64,000 nt of DNA from Ostrinia nubilalis (lineage: Eukaryota; Arthropoda; Insecta; Lepidoptera; Crambidae): assembly GCF_963855985.1 (NCBI RefSeq), contig NC_087095.1, positions 2,738,001 through 2,802,000 of the forward strand, read 5' to 3'. The notes under the pieces were generated by a model, which searched no databases, had not been told where the DNA came from, and saw only the letters and a list, made by a program, of their open reading frames with translations. The position numbers and the translations under genes were made by a program. This document shows, piece after piece, positions 20,418 to 31,090 of this stretch (its first letter is position 1; each line of letters opens with the position of its first letter).

Positions 20418-20664
20418 TTGTCAGTAGCATCAGAATAAATACAAATGAGTAGGTCATCTTCATAGAAACACACCGAACGCGGTTTGTATGTGAGCGCGCC
20501 AATACGTATGCGGCGCGCACATACACACTGACAAAATTTAGCGTGGATTAGCGGGGTGTTGCGCCGAACTTTGTCAGTGTGTGCGTGCGCGCCGCAAACC
20601 GCGCTCGGTGCGTTTCTATGAAGATGACCTACTCATTTGTATTTACTCAGATAGTAGCATTAAA
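20418..20664. mobile_element. Palindromic MITE with GCGC-rich core
   Basis: Left arm AATACAAATGAGTAGGTCAT continues to TTCATAGAAACACACCGAACGC; the right arm has its complement (GGTGCGTTTCTATGAAGATG, then ACCTACTCATTTGTATT). The core contains inverted GTGTGTGCG/CGCACATACAC words. Confidence 0.7.
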
Positions 20665-21478
20665 TCTTCCTGCGTGCAGTTTTTTGGGCACGCAGAGCAC
20701 GACATCATGTGGTTCATTGACTGGGGAACGTTTACATTATTTTTTCACCTATCCAAGTGTACCGATGACAGTTCATCAAGCTTACCTATATGTATATTGT
20801 ATAGGTGTTATTTTACACAAAAATGTAATGTGCTACGTATAAAGCAAGTAGATACGGTTGCTCGATAATGATCAATGTAACATACAGATAACTAAATGAA
20901 AAACAATAAATTAATACTTAATTAGTGTAGGTATTCGCAAATTGTCAAATACGCAAATTGCCAAGTTTTAAAAGTGTCCAGTTGTTTAGGTTTAATAATA
21001 AAATTCAAGTAATTAATTGGCAGAACTTTTAATCATTAAAATGTTAAGGTTTTTTAAAATATAAAAACATAAAACCGTAATATAAAGACATTTTTAAAAC
21101 TTGACATTTTGCGAATTTGACAATTTGCGCATAAAGGTGTAATAGGACTATAAGTATCAAATTATTGCAATTATTAGTTCCAGTAAATTATTATAATAGA
21201 TTAATGTAATAGAAGCTTGGCAGTTAATACTATTACGAAAACCAAACAGAATCGTTTTATTGTCGGAAACGATTCTATTAAGCCATTCCAATTGAAACAT
21301 ACTCGTATCAGACGCTTTATAGTGGCCCATAAAGCTTAATATCAGGGTAAACTCGGCGATTACAACCCGTACAATAGAAAATATAATATTTCTAATAACT
21401 CTAAATGTCAGTAATTTAATACTAAAATATAATAAAATATAAACACTGGATTCCGTAGTTGTTTTATAGTGAAATCAC
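20665..21478. other. Noncoding stretch
   Basis: AT-rich. A GCAAATTG/CAATTTGCG inverted pair near 20937 and 21120 could be a decayed MITE. No gene is seen. Confidence 0.3.
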
Positions 21479-21599
21479 TAAGGCTGTGTTGCACCCCTAA
21501 CTTGAACGTAACCATGACGATAACCGGTGCTTTTTGTATGGAGTTTGACAGATTTTTGACGTTTGTCAAAGTTAAAGTAAGATGGTGCAACCCAGCCTA
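21479..21599 (-). mobile_element. Palindromic MITE, GGTTGCACCATC family, copy 3
   Basis: Inverse orientation to copies 1 and 2: TAGGCTGTGTTGCACC at left, GATGGTGCAACCCAGCCTA at right, with GTTTGACAGATTTTTGACGT between. Confidence 0.75.
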
Positions 21600-21735
21600 A
21601 GCCACTCTCGAGTAACGACCACGTTCCGAAAGACGTAGTGTGTGCAGGCCTCCCACTAGGCGAACCAACGATCTGGTGAAGGTTGCGGGAAGTATCTGGA
21701 TCACCTGGATGGACTGATCATTGTGAAAATCCTTG
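21600..21735 (+). mobile_element. RTE LINE 3' stub
   Basis: CTCGAGTAACGACCACG, GGCCTCCCACTAGGCGAACC and GATCTGGTGAAGGTTGCGGG match the RTE coding tail. It abuts the MITE at 21599. Confidence 0.6.
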
Positions 21736-21769
21736 GTTAACGAGTGGGTTCACCACAATAGTCTAGTGG

Positions 21770-21865
21770 CAGTAGTTAGGTAGTCTAGTGGGTTTGAACC
21801 AAAGTTCCCGGATCTCAAGTCAGCAAGTCCGACACCTTCACCATTGGGCTATTTTGTCTCACCTT
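21770..21865 (-). mobile_element. tRNA-derived SINE head or tRNA relic
   Basis: On the minus strand TAGCCCAATGG (A box) is followed about 50 bases on by GGTTCAAACCC (B box), the internal RNA polymerase III promoter pair. The acceptor arms do not pair, so it is not a working tRNA gene. Confidence 0.5.
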
Positions 21866-22217
21866 TTGCACCTTACACAATACTAGCTTCTGCCGATGAC
21901 TTCGCCCGCGTGGTTTAGTCAAGTCTTAGGCCCGATTTGACCAAACTTTTATCCGAGAATAAATCCTGATAGAACTGGCACATTGACAGTCTCAGTATGT
22001 GATTATATGTCAAAACTGACGATTTATTCTGAGAATAACATTTACACTTGTTTGGTCGAATCCACCCTTAGCGTGATGATATAGCCTATAGCCTTCCTAG
22101 ATAAATGGGCTATCTAACACTGAAAGTTTTTTTTAAAATTGGGCTAGTAGTAGACCTGAGATTAGCGCGTTCAAGTAAACAAACAAACTCTTCGGCTTTA
22201 TAATATTGGTATAGATA

Positions 22218-22350
22218 ATTTAATATATAGACGACATCATAAAGGTAGCAGGGAAGCGCTGGACGCAGGCCGCTACCAATCGATCAACATGGAAAGCATT
22301 GGGGGAGGCTTATGTTCAGCAGTGGACGTTCTAGGGCTGAAATGATGATG
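22218..22350 (+). mobile_element. RTE LINE 3' stub
   Basis: CGACATCATAAAGGTAGCAGG, GGACGCAGGCCGCTACCAA and GCTTATGTTCAGCAGTGGACG, ending in ATGATGATGATGAAG, the typical short-repeat tail of this LINE. Confidence 0.75.
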
Positions 22351-23414
22351 ATGAAGATGATAGATAATTTTAGCTTCATAAACACCGTATCCACCCAAGT
22401 TACAGCTTCGGGCTCTCTGTGCCGTATCTAAGGCCGGTCCAAGCTTATGACTGAGCTGGAAATTCATTACTTTCTCATTAAACTGTAACGCTGCAGTGTT
22501 ATGAAATTTTCTATTTCGCGCCTGGGAAATGCATTATGCTCGGCATTATCGCGTCATCATTATAAGGCTTTTTACAGCAAAAAATATGTCATTGATGCAA
22601 AATGTATGTACTTACCTACGTTTTTGATGAAGATGCTTTAGGCATGTATATGAAAATTATACACTGGACCGAAGAGAATAAGGGTCGCTTAGAAAATCTT
22701 CTACATCATCAAAAGTACCTAACCTAGTTTTATAAAACAACACATATTTGAAACTTTAATTTAGTTAAAAATTGAAAATAAAAAGCTTAATTCAGTTTTT
22801 AATTCATATAGCTACGATACTTAGTGATACTTTTGAGGATATTGAAGATTTTGTAACGACCGTTTTTCGTTGGGGTCCATAATGCGGTAATAACTGAGTT
22901 CACTTTTTGACTTCATTTTTAAATTATCAAACAATACAATAAAAGTGCAACAACAAACAAAAAGTAATGGATTAATAAACTCACATTAATGGACTGCAAA
23001 ACCTGCACAGCTTTTCTTCCAACTATTTCCATTTAAATAACATTTTAAATCCTAACCCAGTCAAGTTCGCTTTTTAATCTTAACTAACCATAACTTCCCA
23101 AACTTTTATTACGATGGCAGGTTCATTAATTAAAACATATCGCTGTGTGGGGCAAGTTTTTTAATTACCAGCGCCTTCCAGGTCGTTAAATTAACTACGA
23201 AATATAAAACGTGGACATTAATAGTGCATATTAAAGTTTAAAGTGTCGCAGGTAGAGGCGCGTTAAGGTGCTCCACGTTTATTACAAGACCAATCTTCAC
23301 TTACCTGGACGGCCATATAATATTCCCATGCTTTATAACATAACAGGTTAAATTACACCTCGTAGCACAACAATCGGAATACTTAGATATTTTCATATGA
23401 ATATTGTTACAAAT
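22351..23414. other. Noncoding stretch, probably unique host DNA
   Basis: No gene or named repeat is seen. 22980-23290 has many ATTAAT words embedded in moderate-complexity DNA. Confidence 0.3.
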
Positions 23415-24007
23415 TTAACACTAGAGTACACGCGTGGCCTACTAGAGTAGACCAGGGTAACATTTTACGCTATAACTTTTTAAGAACTTGCGCCAGAGAG
23501 CTGGCATTCCAGGAAAGCCTCGTTGACTAAATTGTCAATAAGCCAGTAAAGCTTGGGTCGTTAGGCGTCTACGCACTTTTCTAAAATTGGCCGTCAAAAC
23601 TGCGGGTCTACTCAAAAGCCCGAAATCACTCACGAAAAAAATTATGGAAGACTTGCAAAAAATGGATTTACCCCATGTACCAGGCAGTAGAAAGTCTTGA
23701 ATACTATGACAGATAAAAAACAAATCATATTTTTTTAGTATTTTTTTTTTGCTAACATGGATCTCAGAGTGCAATTTTGATCCAAAAAAATTACAACTTT
23801 TTAATCTGTTTATAAAGTTTTATCCCAAATAGTTATACAAAGAAACTTAGATTATAAAAGAACTATAATAAACACTTTTATCGTTTACATAGTAATTTTA
23901 TTCATAAATTGTTTACAAACTGATTTACAGTGATTTTAAATTGGCTTACCAGAGTAGGCCGCGCGTGTATTGGTGTAAAAAAAGGGGCGCGTGTACTGCA
24001 GTGTTAA
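23415..24007. mobile_element. piggyBac-type MITE
   Basis: TTAA at 23415-23418 is followed by CACTAGAGTACACGCG. The right end, CGCGTGTACTGCAGTG, is followed by TTAA at 24004-24007. The inverted repeats match at 14 of 16 positions. A second pair (GGCCTACTAGAGTAGACC, AGAGTAGGCCGCGCG) lies just inside. TTAA duplication and short asymmetric inverted repeats are the piggyBac hallmarks. No transposase is present. Confidence 0.7.
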
Positions 24008-24474
24008 AAAAATGTATGCTCAATGTTATTAACAATATGGTGTAATTTAGCCTTTTTCAAGAGTCAAGCACCATTTTGTTGACAAAGTACGTCAGTGATC
24101 GGCACTGCGCCGAAGCTATAGGGCTGACTTCGGTAAAATGATGTGACGTGAGGTGCCAAACTGCAGAAAATGGCGGAGGAAATACATGATTTAGCATGAA
24201 TTATCATGAATAATATTAACTACTTATTTACCTCTCAGTGTCTTGAGGCAACTTAAAAAAGTAAATTCTGTGTTTTTATTATTATTTAGGCAGTTAAATA
24301 CTGCACAGTATTTAGTACACCATTTTCTTTATTTTCTTCCATCATACACAAGAATACGCGTGCGTGAGTCAATGTTCGCTCGTATGTGAGGCCTTGTCGA
24401 ATAGTATCCTGTAGGTGGGCCATCGTGCGTGTTTTGTTTTCGATGTAAACTCGCGGAGATGAACAGGCCTGGTT
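24008..24474. repeat. 465-bp interspersed repeat, copy 1
   Basis: Runs from AAAATGTATGCTCAATG to CGCGGAGATGAACAGGCC. Near-identical copies are at 49406-49870 (full) and 41018-41248 (internally deleted). It directly abuts the right TTAA of the piggyBac MITE. Class unknown; no coding frame. Confidence 0.8.
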
Positions 24475-25166
24475 AGGGTCCTAACGAATATTACTAAGAA
24501 ATAAAATAGTGGACTGTATAAAAATAGGTGCTGTAATTCTCGTAAGCCTAATTACAGGAAATTATCTAATATACACGATAATCGTGCGTCGACGGTGGTG
24601 TCCAAAGGCGAGCGCAGCCGATGATGACACTGTCGGCCCGAGGTGACGTTAGTCATCGTACGCCGCCCGCACGTCTCCTCCCGCGCGTTGTTGGCTTCCC
24701 AACATTGTGAAAATCTTTGAAAGAGGCCTTTGTCGACCAGCACTTGACTTCATTAGGCTAAAAGAACGAGAACGATGCCCACATCATTATACCAGTCTCA
24801 AAAATGAAGTATCACATAACACTACTATGCTGAAGGATGGGTCATGGTCCGAGAAGAGCATGTTTGAACAAAATTATCAAGGTGTTCTAATTTTTGTACC
24901 ACTGAGTGTATATTACCCATGTTGCTTGTATTTATTTACAGCTAAAGTAACGACTAAAATATTACTGAGAGAACCGCTGGCGAAGTCTAGGTTATAAAAT
25001 TTGCAGAACGTACAAAAACATACAAGACCGAGTTATAATTAAGTTAAGGAATACGAATTCGTTAAATGTTATTTAGGATCAAAATACTGAGGCATTACTA
25101 GGAACGAGACACTTAATTATTTCATAAACCCAATTAAATCATTTATTTATATATGTAGATGTTACA
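24475..25166. other. Noncoding stretch with an RTE scrap near 24695-24740
   Basis: 24560-24690 is GC-rich (GTCGACGGTGGTG, GCCGCCCGCACGTCTCC) and exon-like in composition without a recognisable product. CATTGTGAAAATCTTTG ... GGCCTTTGTC is a short RTE tail remnant. No gene is called. Confidence 0.3.
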
Positions 25167-25183
25167 GTCAAAACTCATAATTG

Positions 25184-25402
25184 GTCAAAACCACTTTCGA
25201 CTAAAAATAACTGTCAAAAGTGGTTTTGACTGATGCCTTTGGAAAATATCACTTTTGACAGACTTTTCCAGTCAAAAGTGGTTTTGACCAAGGGCGTTAG
25301 TCAAAACCACTTTTGACTAACGGCCAGTTAAAAGTGATATTGAGCAAGGGTATCAGTCAAAACCACTCTTGATTGATTTTTGCAGTCAAAAGTGGTTTTG
25401 AC
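25184..25402. repeat. 29-bp-period array of an 18-mer in strictly alternating orientation
   Basis: Eight units start at 25184, 25213, 25242, 25271, 25300, 25327, 25356 and 25385. Odd units read GTCAAAACCACTTTTGAC and even units its complement GTCAAAAGTGGTTTTGAC, with a few mismatches in units 1, 3, 6 and 7. Spacing is 29 except one 27. The array is therefore four tandem 58-bp units, each a head-to-head pair able to fold into hairpins. No coding frame. Confidence 0.85.
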
Positions 25403-25955
25403 TACAACATTAGATACAAAGAGTGAAACTCCAGTTCGTGGTATCACGAAACATAGTGGTCTACGTACCACAAAACATTTCTGGCTTCGCCACAACAAAA
25501 CCTGGTCCATTCCACACGTTCACCCGGTTTTTAGCCGGTCACCCGGGCCCGGAGTCGGATAATAAACCCGTCGCACGACACACCCGGGAGCAAAGTTCGT
25601 GCCCCGATTAATTACTGTTTACCTCCGACTGCGGTTAATGGTACTTACTTAATGCTTGAATGAGAGCAACTTTCCACGACCTTTTTGTTACGTGCATGCT
25701 CTTGGAAATTACGTAACTATTTTTAAAGCAAACTAGCTCTTATTATGAGTGTCGCAGTAATAATGATCGTATTTGCAATTAACACACACAGCCTTAAAGT
25801 AATTAAAGCTTGTGCTTTGGTAAATGCACTGGTTTTGAAGTTTGAACTTGCACAGTTTAATTGTAAAAAAACGTTTAAGTGTTTTTAAATATTTACGTAG
25901 CACGCATAGCCATCGACGTAGCATCATACTGTCGTAGTCTATTTAAGTCGTAGTC
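25403..25955. other. Noncoding stretch with a GC-rich island at 25495-25610
   Basis: The island (CACCCGGTTTTTAGCCGG, CACCCGGGCCCGGAG) is GC-rich in an AT-rich setting, but its open frames are short and unfamiliar. The rest is AT-rich. Confidence 0.3.
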
Positions 25956-26350
25956 TAAGCGCACTACGGCGTAGCTCTTTCCATACTACAACAATCTTAT
26001 TGTAGCTACGGCGTAGTCCCTATACTACGATGAAAGTTTCCACATCAAATGAGAAGCGTGAATAAACTCACGTAAATTGAAACATACAAAAGCGTTTCTA
26101 AAAACTGTCAATTATAGCACGTGTACGTAGCCTATAGCACAACATTTTTGCAGTCAAGTGTGCTACGCCATAGCGCTTTCTGTACAACAACAATTTCATT
26201 GTAGCAATGACCGTAGTGTAGCCATCGATGTACGAGTAGCACAACATTGTCATAGTTGAAACGCGCTACAGCGTAGCGTTTTCTATACTACAACAATCTT
26301 ATTGTAGCTACGGCGTAGTCTCCATACTACGATGTTTCCACATCAACTCA
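25956..26350. repeat. CTACGGCGTAG repeat cluster, three diverged units
   Basis: Units at about 25960-26051, 26156-26238 and 26260-26346 share the order: CGCTACGGCGTAGC, TCTATACTACAACAATC, TTATTGTAGCTACGGCGTAG, CATACTACGATG, TTTCCACATCAA. Units 1 and 3 are close to identical; unit 2 is diverged. Each contains the palindrome CTACGGCGTAG-type word twice. Confidence 0.75.
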
Positions 26351-26628
26351 ACCGGTATATACCACAAAGCCATAGTGTGGGTGAAATGTATTGGTGCGCC
26401 ATACGTTTTCCCTGCCATGCATTGTCGCGTAACTTGCATAGCTCAACGGGCCGCTTCCGTTTCCGTATTCTCGGATCTATTTGCCGTCGTTCATGCCAAA
26501 GGGAGAGATAAATCTGAAAATACAGATATGTAAAGATAGCACCAAGAAGAGAGCCAAGAAATGCTTTTAATCCTTTGTGTAATTAATTTACATAAGTATC
26601 ACATTTACATCTTAATATTACATTTTTC

Positions 26629-26680
26629 ATCCAAATGACGTCCACTGCTGGACAAAGGCCTTCTCCAAGGTTTTCCACAT
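26629..26680 (-). mobile_element. RTE LINE 3' scrap
   Basis: CCAAATGACGTCCACTGCTGG then ACAAAGGCCTTCTCCAAGG; only the last part of the element remains. Confidence 0.65.
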
Positions 26681-26696
26681 GATGAAACATTACATT

Positions 26697-26815
26697 TTCA
26701 ACTTTCATTGTCACTAACAAAATAATTATTATTGACGAGATTGCTACCATGTTGGTACCTTAATGGGAAACTCGAAATTAAGGTATCGATCCCATCGATA
26801 ATAATTATTACGTCA
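26697..26815. mobile_element. MITE, GACGAGATTGCTACCATG family
   Basis: Shares TTCATTGTCACTAACAA and GAGATTGCTACCATGT with 58352-58503 and a scrap at 7118-7170. An inverted ATAATTATTATTGACG / ATAATAATTATTACGTC pair marks the ends. Confidence 0.55.
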
Positions 26816-26898
26816 TTACATTTTTGTTGCAAAACCAGATGTATTTCAACTACATAAGATGCCGCTACGTTTCTACATCATTATGTCTTTAGATAAGA

Positions 26899-27148
26899 CT
26901 AGCTTTTGCCCGCAGCTTCACCCGCGTGAAATTTAGTCTGTCACAGATCGTCATAAATTATATCCTACTAGCTTTCCGCCCGCGGCTTCGCCCGCGTGGA
27001 ATTTTGTCTGTCACAGAAAAACTTTATCGCGCGCGTCCCTGTTTCAAAAACCGGGATAAAAACTATCCTATGTTCTTTCCCGGGACTCAAACTATCTCTA
27101 TGCCAAATTTCATCAAAATCGGTTGCGAGGTTTAAGCGGGAAAGCGTA

Positions 27149-27197
<49 letters not shown>

Positions 27198-27353
27198 GTT
27201 ACTTTCGCATTTATAATATTAGTTGGGATATGTTATTCTGGGTTATAAACAATAATACTGTAAAGTTTCATCAAAATCCGTTCAGTAATTTTTGCGTGAA
27301 AGAGTAACAAACATCCAGACATCCAAATTTTCGCATTTATAATATTAGTAAGA
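26899..27353 (-). mobile_element. Helitron-like element, older copy interrupted by a younger one
   Basis: On the minus strand it begins TCTTACTAATATTATAAATG and ends GCTGCGGGCAAAAGCTAG, flanked by A and T. Its middle is split by a second copy at 26968-27228. The two outer parts join to give the same sequence order as 48959-49152. Confidence 0.85.
26968..27228 (-). mobile_element. Helitron-like element nested in another, young copy
   Basis: Minus strand: TCCCAACTAATATTATAAAT at the 5' end, an (ACAG)n/(CTGT)n block of about 48 bp at about 27149-27196, GCGGGCGGAAAGCTAG at the 3' end with a CGCGGGCGAAGCCGCG hairpin. Differs from 37339-37607 only by two 4-bp microsatellite units as far as I can read. 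Confidence 0.88.
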
Positions 27354-27383
27354 TAATCAAGATAAGCACTATCTTGATTATCT
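27351..27383. repeat. Perfect 14-bp hairpin
   Basis: AGATAATCAAGATA, 5-nt loop, then its exact complement; it begins within the last three bases of the Helitron-like element. Confidence 0.8.
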
Positions 27384-27805
27384 AAAATCATAAGGATGTA
27401 GAAACGTAGGATTATTTTTATGTCAAAAGAAGTCTCTTAAGGTAAGGTTTAAAAGATTCTTATTCATTTCATAATTAGATTAAATTATTATAAATCTCAG
27501 CTTTGTAGTTATATCCAAACTTTTTACATCATCATTATAATAAACAGTTTTCGAAGCTTGTGTTAGTTGCTTCAGTAATTATGCTTAACCGCCGCAAAGT
27601 TTCGCACACACGGTGAAGTTCGCGTAAACCAATAATCGATCTATCACATTATACGTCTCACGCATCAGCCATTTGCAAAGTTCTATACATTCCGCAGTTT
27701 GAAGAATCTGTTAACTCCATTTCATTGACGGCTTCCTGGTTGGTGGTTTACACCTGATTGTGATGTGTTTTAGTAACATCCTTAATTCTTATTCTTCCAT
27801 TTCAC

Positions 27806-27971
27806 TACATAGTATAAAACAAAGTCGCTTTCCGCTGTCTGTCCCTATGTATATGCTTAGATATTTTAAACTACGCAATGGATTTTGATTTTTTTAATAG
27901 ATAGAGTGATTCAATAAGAAGGTTTATTATGTCTACACAGACACCCGTGCGAAGCCGGGGAGAGTCACTAG
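27806..27971 (+). mobile_element. Helitron-like element, degraded third family
   Basis: ACAAAGTCGCTTTCCGCTG and ACTACGCAATGGATTTTGAT lead to CCCGTGCGAAGCCGGGGAG with CTAG before T at the end. The hairpin-plus-CTAG 3' end is Helitron-like. Confidence 0.55.
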
Positions 27972-28419
27972 TTCAATATAAATTGTTGTCCTTGCTCTTA
28001 CTTCGCTTGTTTCCTACAACTATTCGATTGTCAAGTTCTATACCTTACCAAATAAATAATTTTTTTCTTCTACCACAAACTTTCCTTCAGCAGTCACCAA
28101 AACCCGTTCCACATCAACACAGCAATCGTCTTTGTGTATTTCACACAATAGCCCGCCATATCCATTCCATGCGCATGGAAAATCGAGCTCAGTAGCTAAC
28201 TGCGATGCGGCCAATACAATGGCCCATACAAAATGTATGAAAACGGCGGATTGGAAGCCTACGTTGCAATTGCGACGCGAACTATGATGCTATTTAGAAA
28301 CGCAGCGAGGCAGCCATATATTTTGATGAATGCTGTATAAAATCAGGACAATTTAAATGTCAAAGGGACTGGGCAGTTTCACTAGTTTGATTATGGCAGA
28401 CACGAGTAGGTATAAAATC
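27972..28419. other. Noncoding stretch
   Basis: An 88-codon open frame at 27929 is partly inside the Helitron-like element and has no domain. Nothing else is recognised. Confidence 0.3.
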
Positions 28420-28640
28420 AAAATAAAAAATATTTATTCAGTTTAGACCACAAGTGGCACTTATGAACGTCAATAGAAAATAATAAAAAAAGAAAAGGTA
28501 GCCCTTATGGGGCAATTTACATGTCTCCTTATCTTTTGGGCCCTACCAGCGCTTCGAGACAAACATATGGCAAGTGCTGAAAAGAAACGGCGGAACAAAC
28601 TCAGTCACCACTTATTGCCAGGAATTATCTAACGGTAAGA
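28420..28640 (-). mobile_element. LINE 3' end
   Basis: CAAGTGGCACTTATGAACGT, GCAATTTACATGTCTCC and CGCTTCGAGACAAACATATGG are a widespread moth LINE tail. On the minus strand it ends in AATAAATATTTTTTATTTTG, with a polyadenylation-like end. The same family occurs at 42025-42190 on the other strand. Confidence 0.5.
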
Positions 28641-30374
28641 ATAGTCAAATTTAAGTACATCAAATATGTGCAGACTGAACTGACCACGCATCCTTGTCAT
28701 CAATATAGTCTCGAACCTTGTAGTACCCTTTGGATAATTTATATTTGGTAATATTATGGTCGTTGTGTTTTAGACCCTTTAACGAAGATTCGAAGAGCCT
28801 AGATAGGCCGTTGAAAAGGTATTTTTGCCATATTTTACTTCATCTGTTCCTAACTATTACTATTAATAGATTTTTTTGAAAACCCCATAAAATTCACAAT
28901 TTTGGTGAAACTGAATGACAATACATTGGGAACGGGTATTACACACAAAATTGTATGATCCTTCTGTAAAATTGATAATAATTAGGTATTTATTGAATAA
29001 TAGATATAAACCATACTCAAGAGTCAGAAACTCGCTGAAGGCAAATGTTAGTTAATCTACTTCAGAATTTAATCTGTTTTAGTATTTTTAATCACCATAT
29101 TTCAACCTGAACTAATTTTCGATGTTATTGTGAGAACCATTTATTTAATTTATAATTTAATCAAGCCAACTATTCTGAGCGCCTGCAATATACTGAGCAT
29201 TATTCCCACTTATCTCGGTCTGAGCCCCAAAGGGCGGCCTCTCACCCCGACATTTCGCCAAAGATTCAGTCAAAATTAATTCTGAACTCTTAGTTTAACT
29301 CAGCGTTAACTAGACGCCGTAACATAATTTGAACTTAAGACAAAATTCAGAGTAAAATGTTTCATTTGTAAAACAATTACATTGCTAACTAGCTGATATA
29401 TCTATGAAGACTCTTAGTGCTGAGACGTTAAATACCTTAATGAGATTACAAATAGGTAATCAGACTACGAAACATTTTCAGCAATAATTGTTTGTAAATT
29501 AAGAAAATAAAGTCGTTTATTCATATCAAAAATACATTTTATTCGTCAGTAAATGATTTGTTAACAAATATTTTACTGTATGTACAGTACAGTCGGTAAA
29601 ATCGACAGCATATCACACAGACCTTAAAATCATTAAAGTTTTTTTGAACCATCATAATAATTATATATCATAACAAATAAATATATAAAATAAATAAATT
29701 ATGTAAAACTTAAGTGTCTAATGATACTTGTTTAGACCAACTTACGTTGCATTCGGAGCATGTTCAAATAATTACTTGACTCAAATGTTTGCGAACGAAA
29801 ACACCAAAATGTTGATCACCTTATAACAATTGAACCTAAAATAATGGTCGAGGCAGTTCAATATTTTCTAATGAACTGCCGAAACGTCAATCCAAAACCA
29901 CTTATCTAAAGATAGAAAGCGAATTCGTTAATTTAAGTTAAAGTGATATTTAAGTAATGAAACTTTAGATAACATAATCCTTTTCAACTTAGTCTTCTAG
30001 TTTTACAACTTGGCTCTATCATCCTTCATTTACATGATTCGCGGATTAATTCGCAAATAATAATCTAAGAGCTAAATCCATCTCAGCTCTCTTAAGCTTC
30101 TTTCTTAGGCGATGAATAGATCTTTACAAGTCTGATAATAAAGCAAAAAATAAATTTTGTATGAGTATATAAAAAAATAAAAAATCTGATGATATTTCAA
30201 GTATGTTGTTGTAAGAATGTTTTAACTTAAAACGACGAGCGAGTGTAAAGTCATCCAAAAGTATTCCATGGTAGGTGCTTTCAATTTGGCTAATCGGCTG
30301 ACAAATTAATATCCCCTAGTTCCCTTACTTTTTTAACACACATGATATTAATTAAGAGTAGGTAGGTAGGTACT
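28641..30374. other. Long AT-rich noncoding stretch
   Basis: No gene, named repeat or long inverted repeat is seen in about 1.7 kb. Words such as ATTAAT and TTATTT dominate. Confidence 0.35.
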
Positions 30375-30485
30375 GAGGCTGAGTTGCACCACCTAACTTT
30401 AACGGTAGCTATAACGATAACTAGTGCGTTTTGTATTGAGTTTGACAGATTTTTGATAGAGTAAGATGGTGCAACCCAGCCTTAG
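30375..30485 (-). mobile_element. Palindromic MITE, GGTTGCACCATC family, copy 4
   Basis: AGGCTGAGTTGCACCACC at left, GATGGTGCAACCCAGCCTTA at right; slightly shortened in the middle. Confidence 0.75.
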
Positions 30486-30689
30486 TAAAACAGACACAAC
30501 CAGTAACTGTACTGTAGTTTCACCCGCATGAAACAAAAACTAGTACATTTGAAACAAGTTTGAGCAACTGCGCACTCATTTATGCTGCACGTGTGGCACA
30601 TGCATATTGTGTAACTTACACAAATAGCAGTTGCTTTGAACATATTAGAGTTATACGAAGCTGTAGTACAAACATTTATGAGGTAGGTA

Positions 30690-31090
30690 AATCTCATCAT
30701 CATCATCATTTTAGCCACTCTGACACTCTCACCTCTCCTGCTGAACATATTGATGATTGATGATTTGGAATGAGGGCTATCGTTTTTATACTTAACAGTT
30801 GGCACCCCTGGCGATTGACAGGACCTTACTCTACAGTGGCGCCATCTTGATGAGTGCAAATGCGATAGTCCTCCTATCACTTTAGCGCTCACCAGTTGGT
30901 GCCACTGTCTTCGCTAGTAGTAAGTGACAGGACCTTACTCTACAGTGGCGCTAACTGGTGAGCGCTAAAACGATAGCCCTCATTGGTCGGTTGGTAGCGG
31001 TTTGCATCCAGCGCCCGCAACTTTTTAACGCTATCACCCACAAGGTGGACATCCCACGCTGGGCTTATTTAGGTAGATCCAAATAAAAAA
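30690..31090 (-). mobile_element. RTE LINE 3' stub interrupted by a MITE
   Basis: 30690-30768 begins with CATCATCATCATC and CCTGCTGAACATA; 30985-31090 resumes with GGTTGGTAGCGGTTTGCATCC and CACCCACAAGGTGGACATCC. The two halves are consecutive in the intact family, so the MITE at 30769-30984 inserted into this stub. Confidence 0.7.
30769..30984. mobile_element. MITE with AATGAGGGCTATCG ends
   Basis: AATGAGGGCTATCGTTTTTA and its complement (AAAACGATAGCCCTCATT) form the ends. Internally the 25-bp block starting GACAGGACCTTACTCTACAG occurs twice (30818 and 30927). Confidence 0.75.

Noticed and set aside
27149..27196. Regular short direct repeats resembling a CRISPR array
   Set aside because: It is a (ACAG)n microsatellite without spacers inside a Helitron-like element; the same tract is at 37370-37425 as (GTCT)n.
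26996..27307. Open frame with a DRQTDRQ run, also at 37313-37579
   Set aside because: Both are translations of the Helitron-like element and its microsatellite; the identity reflects DNA copies, not protein conservation.
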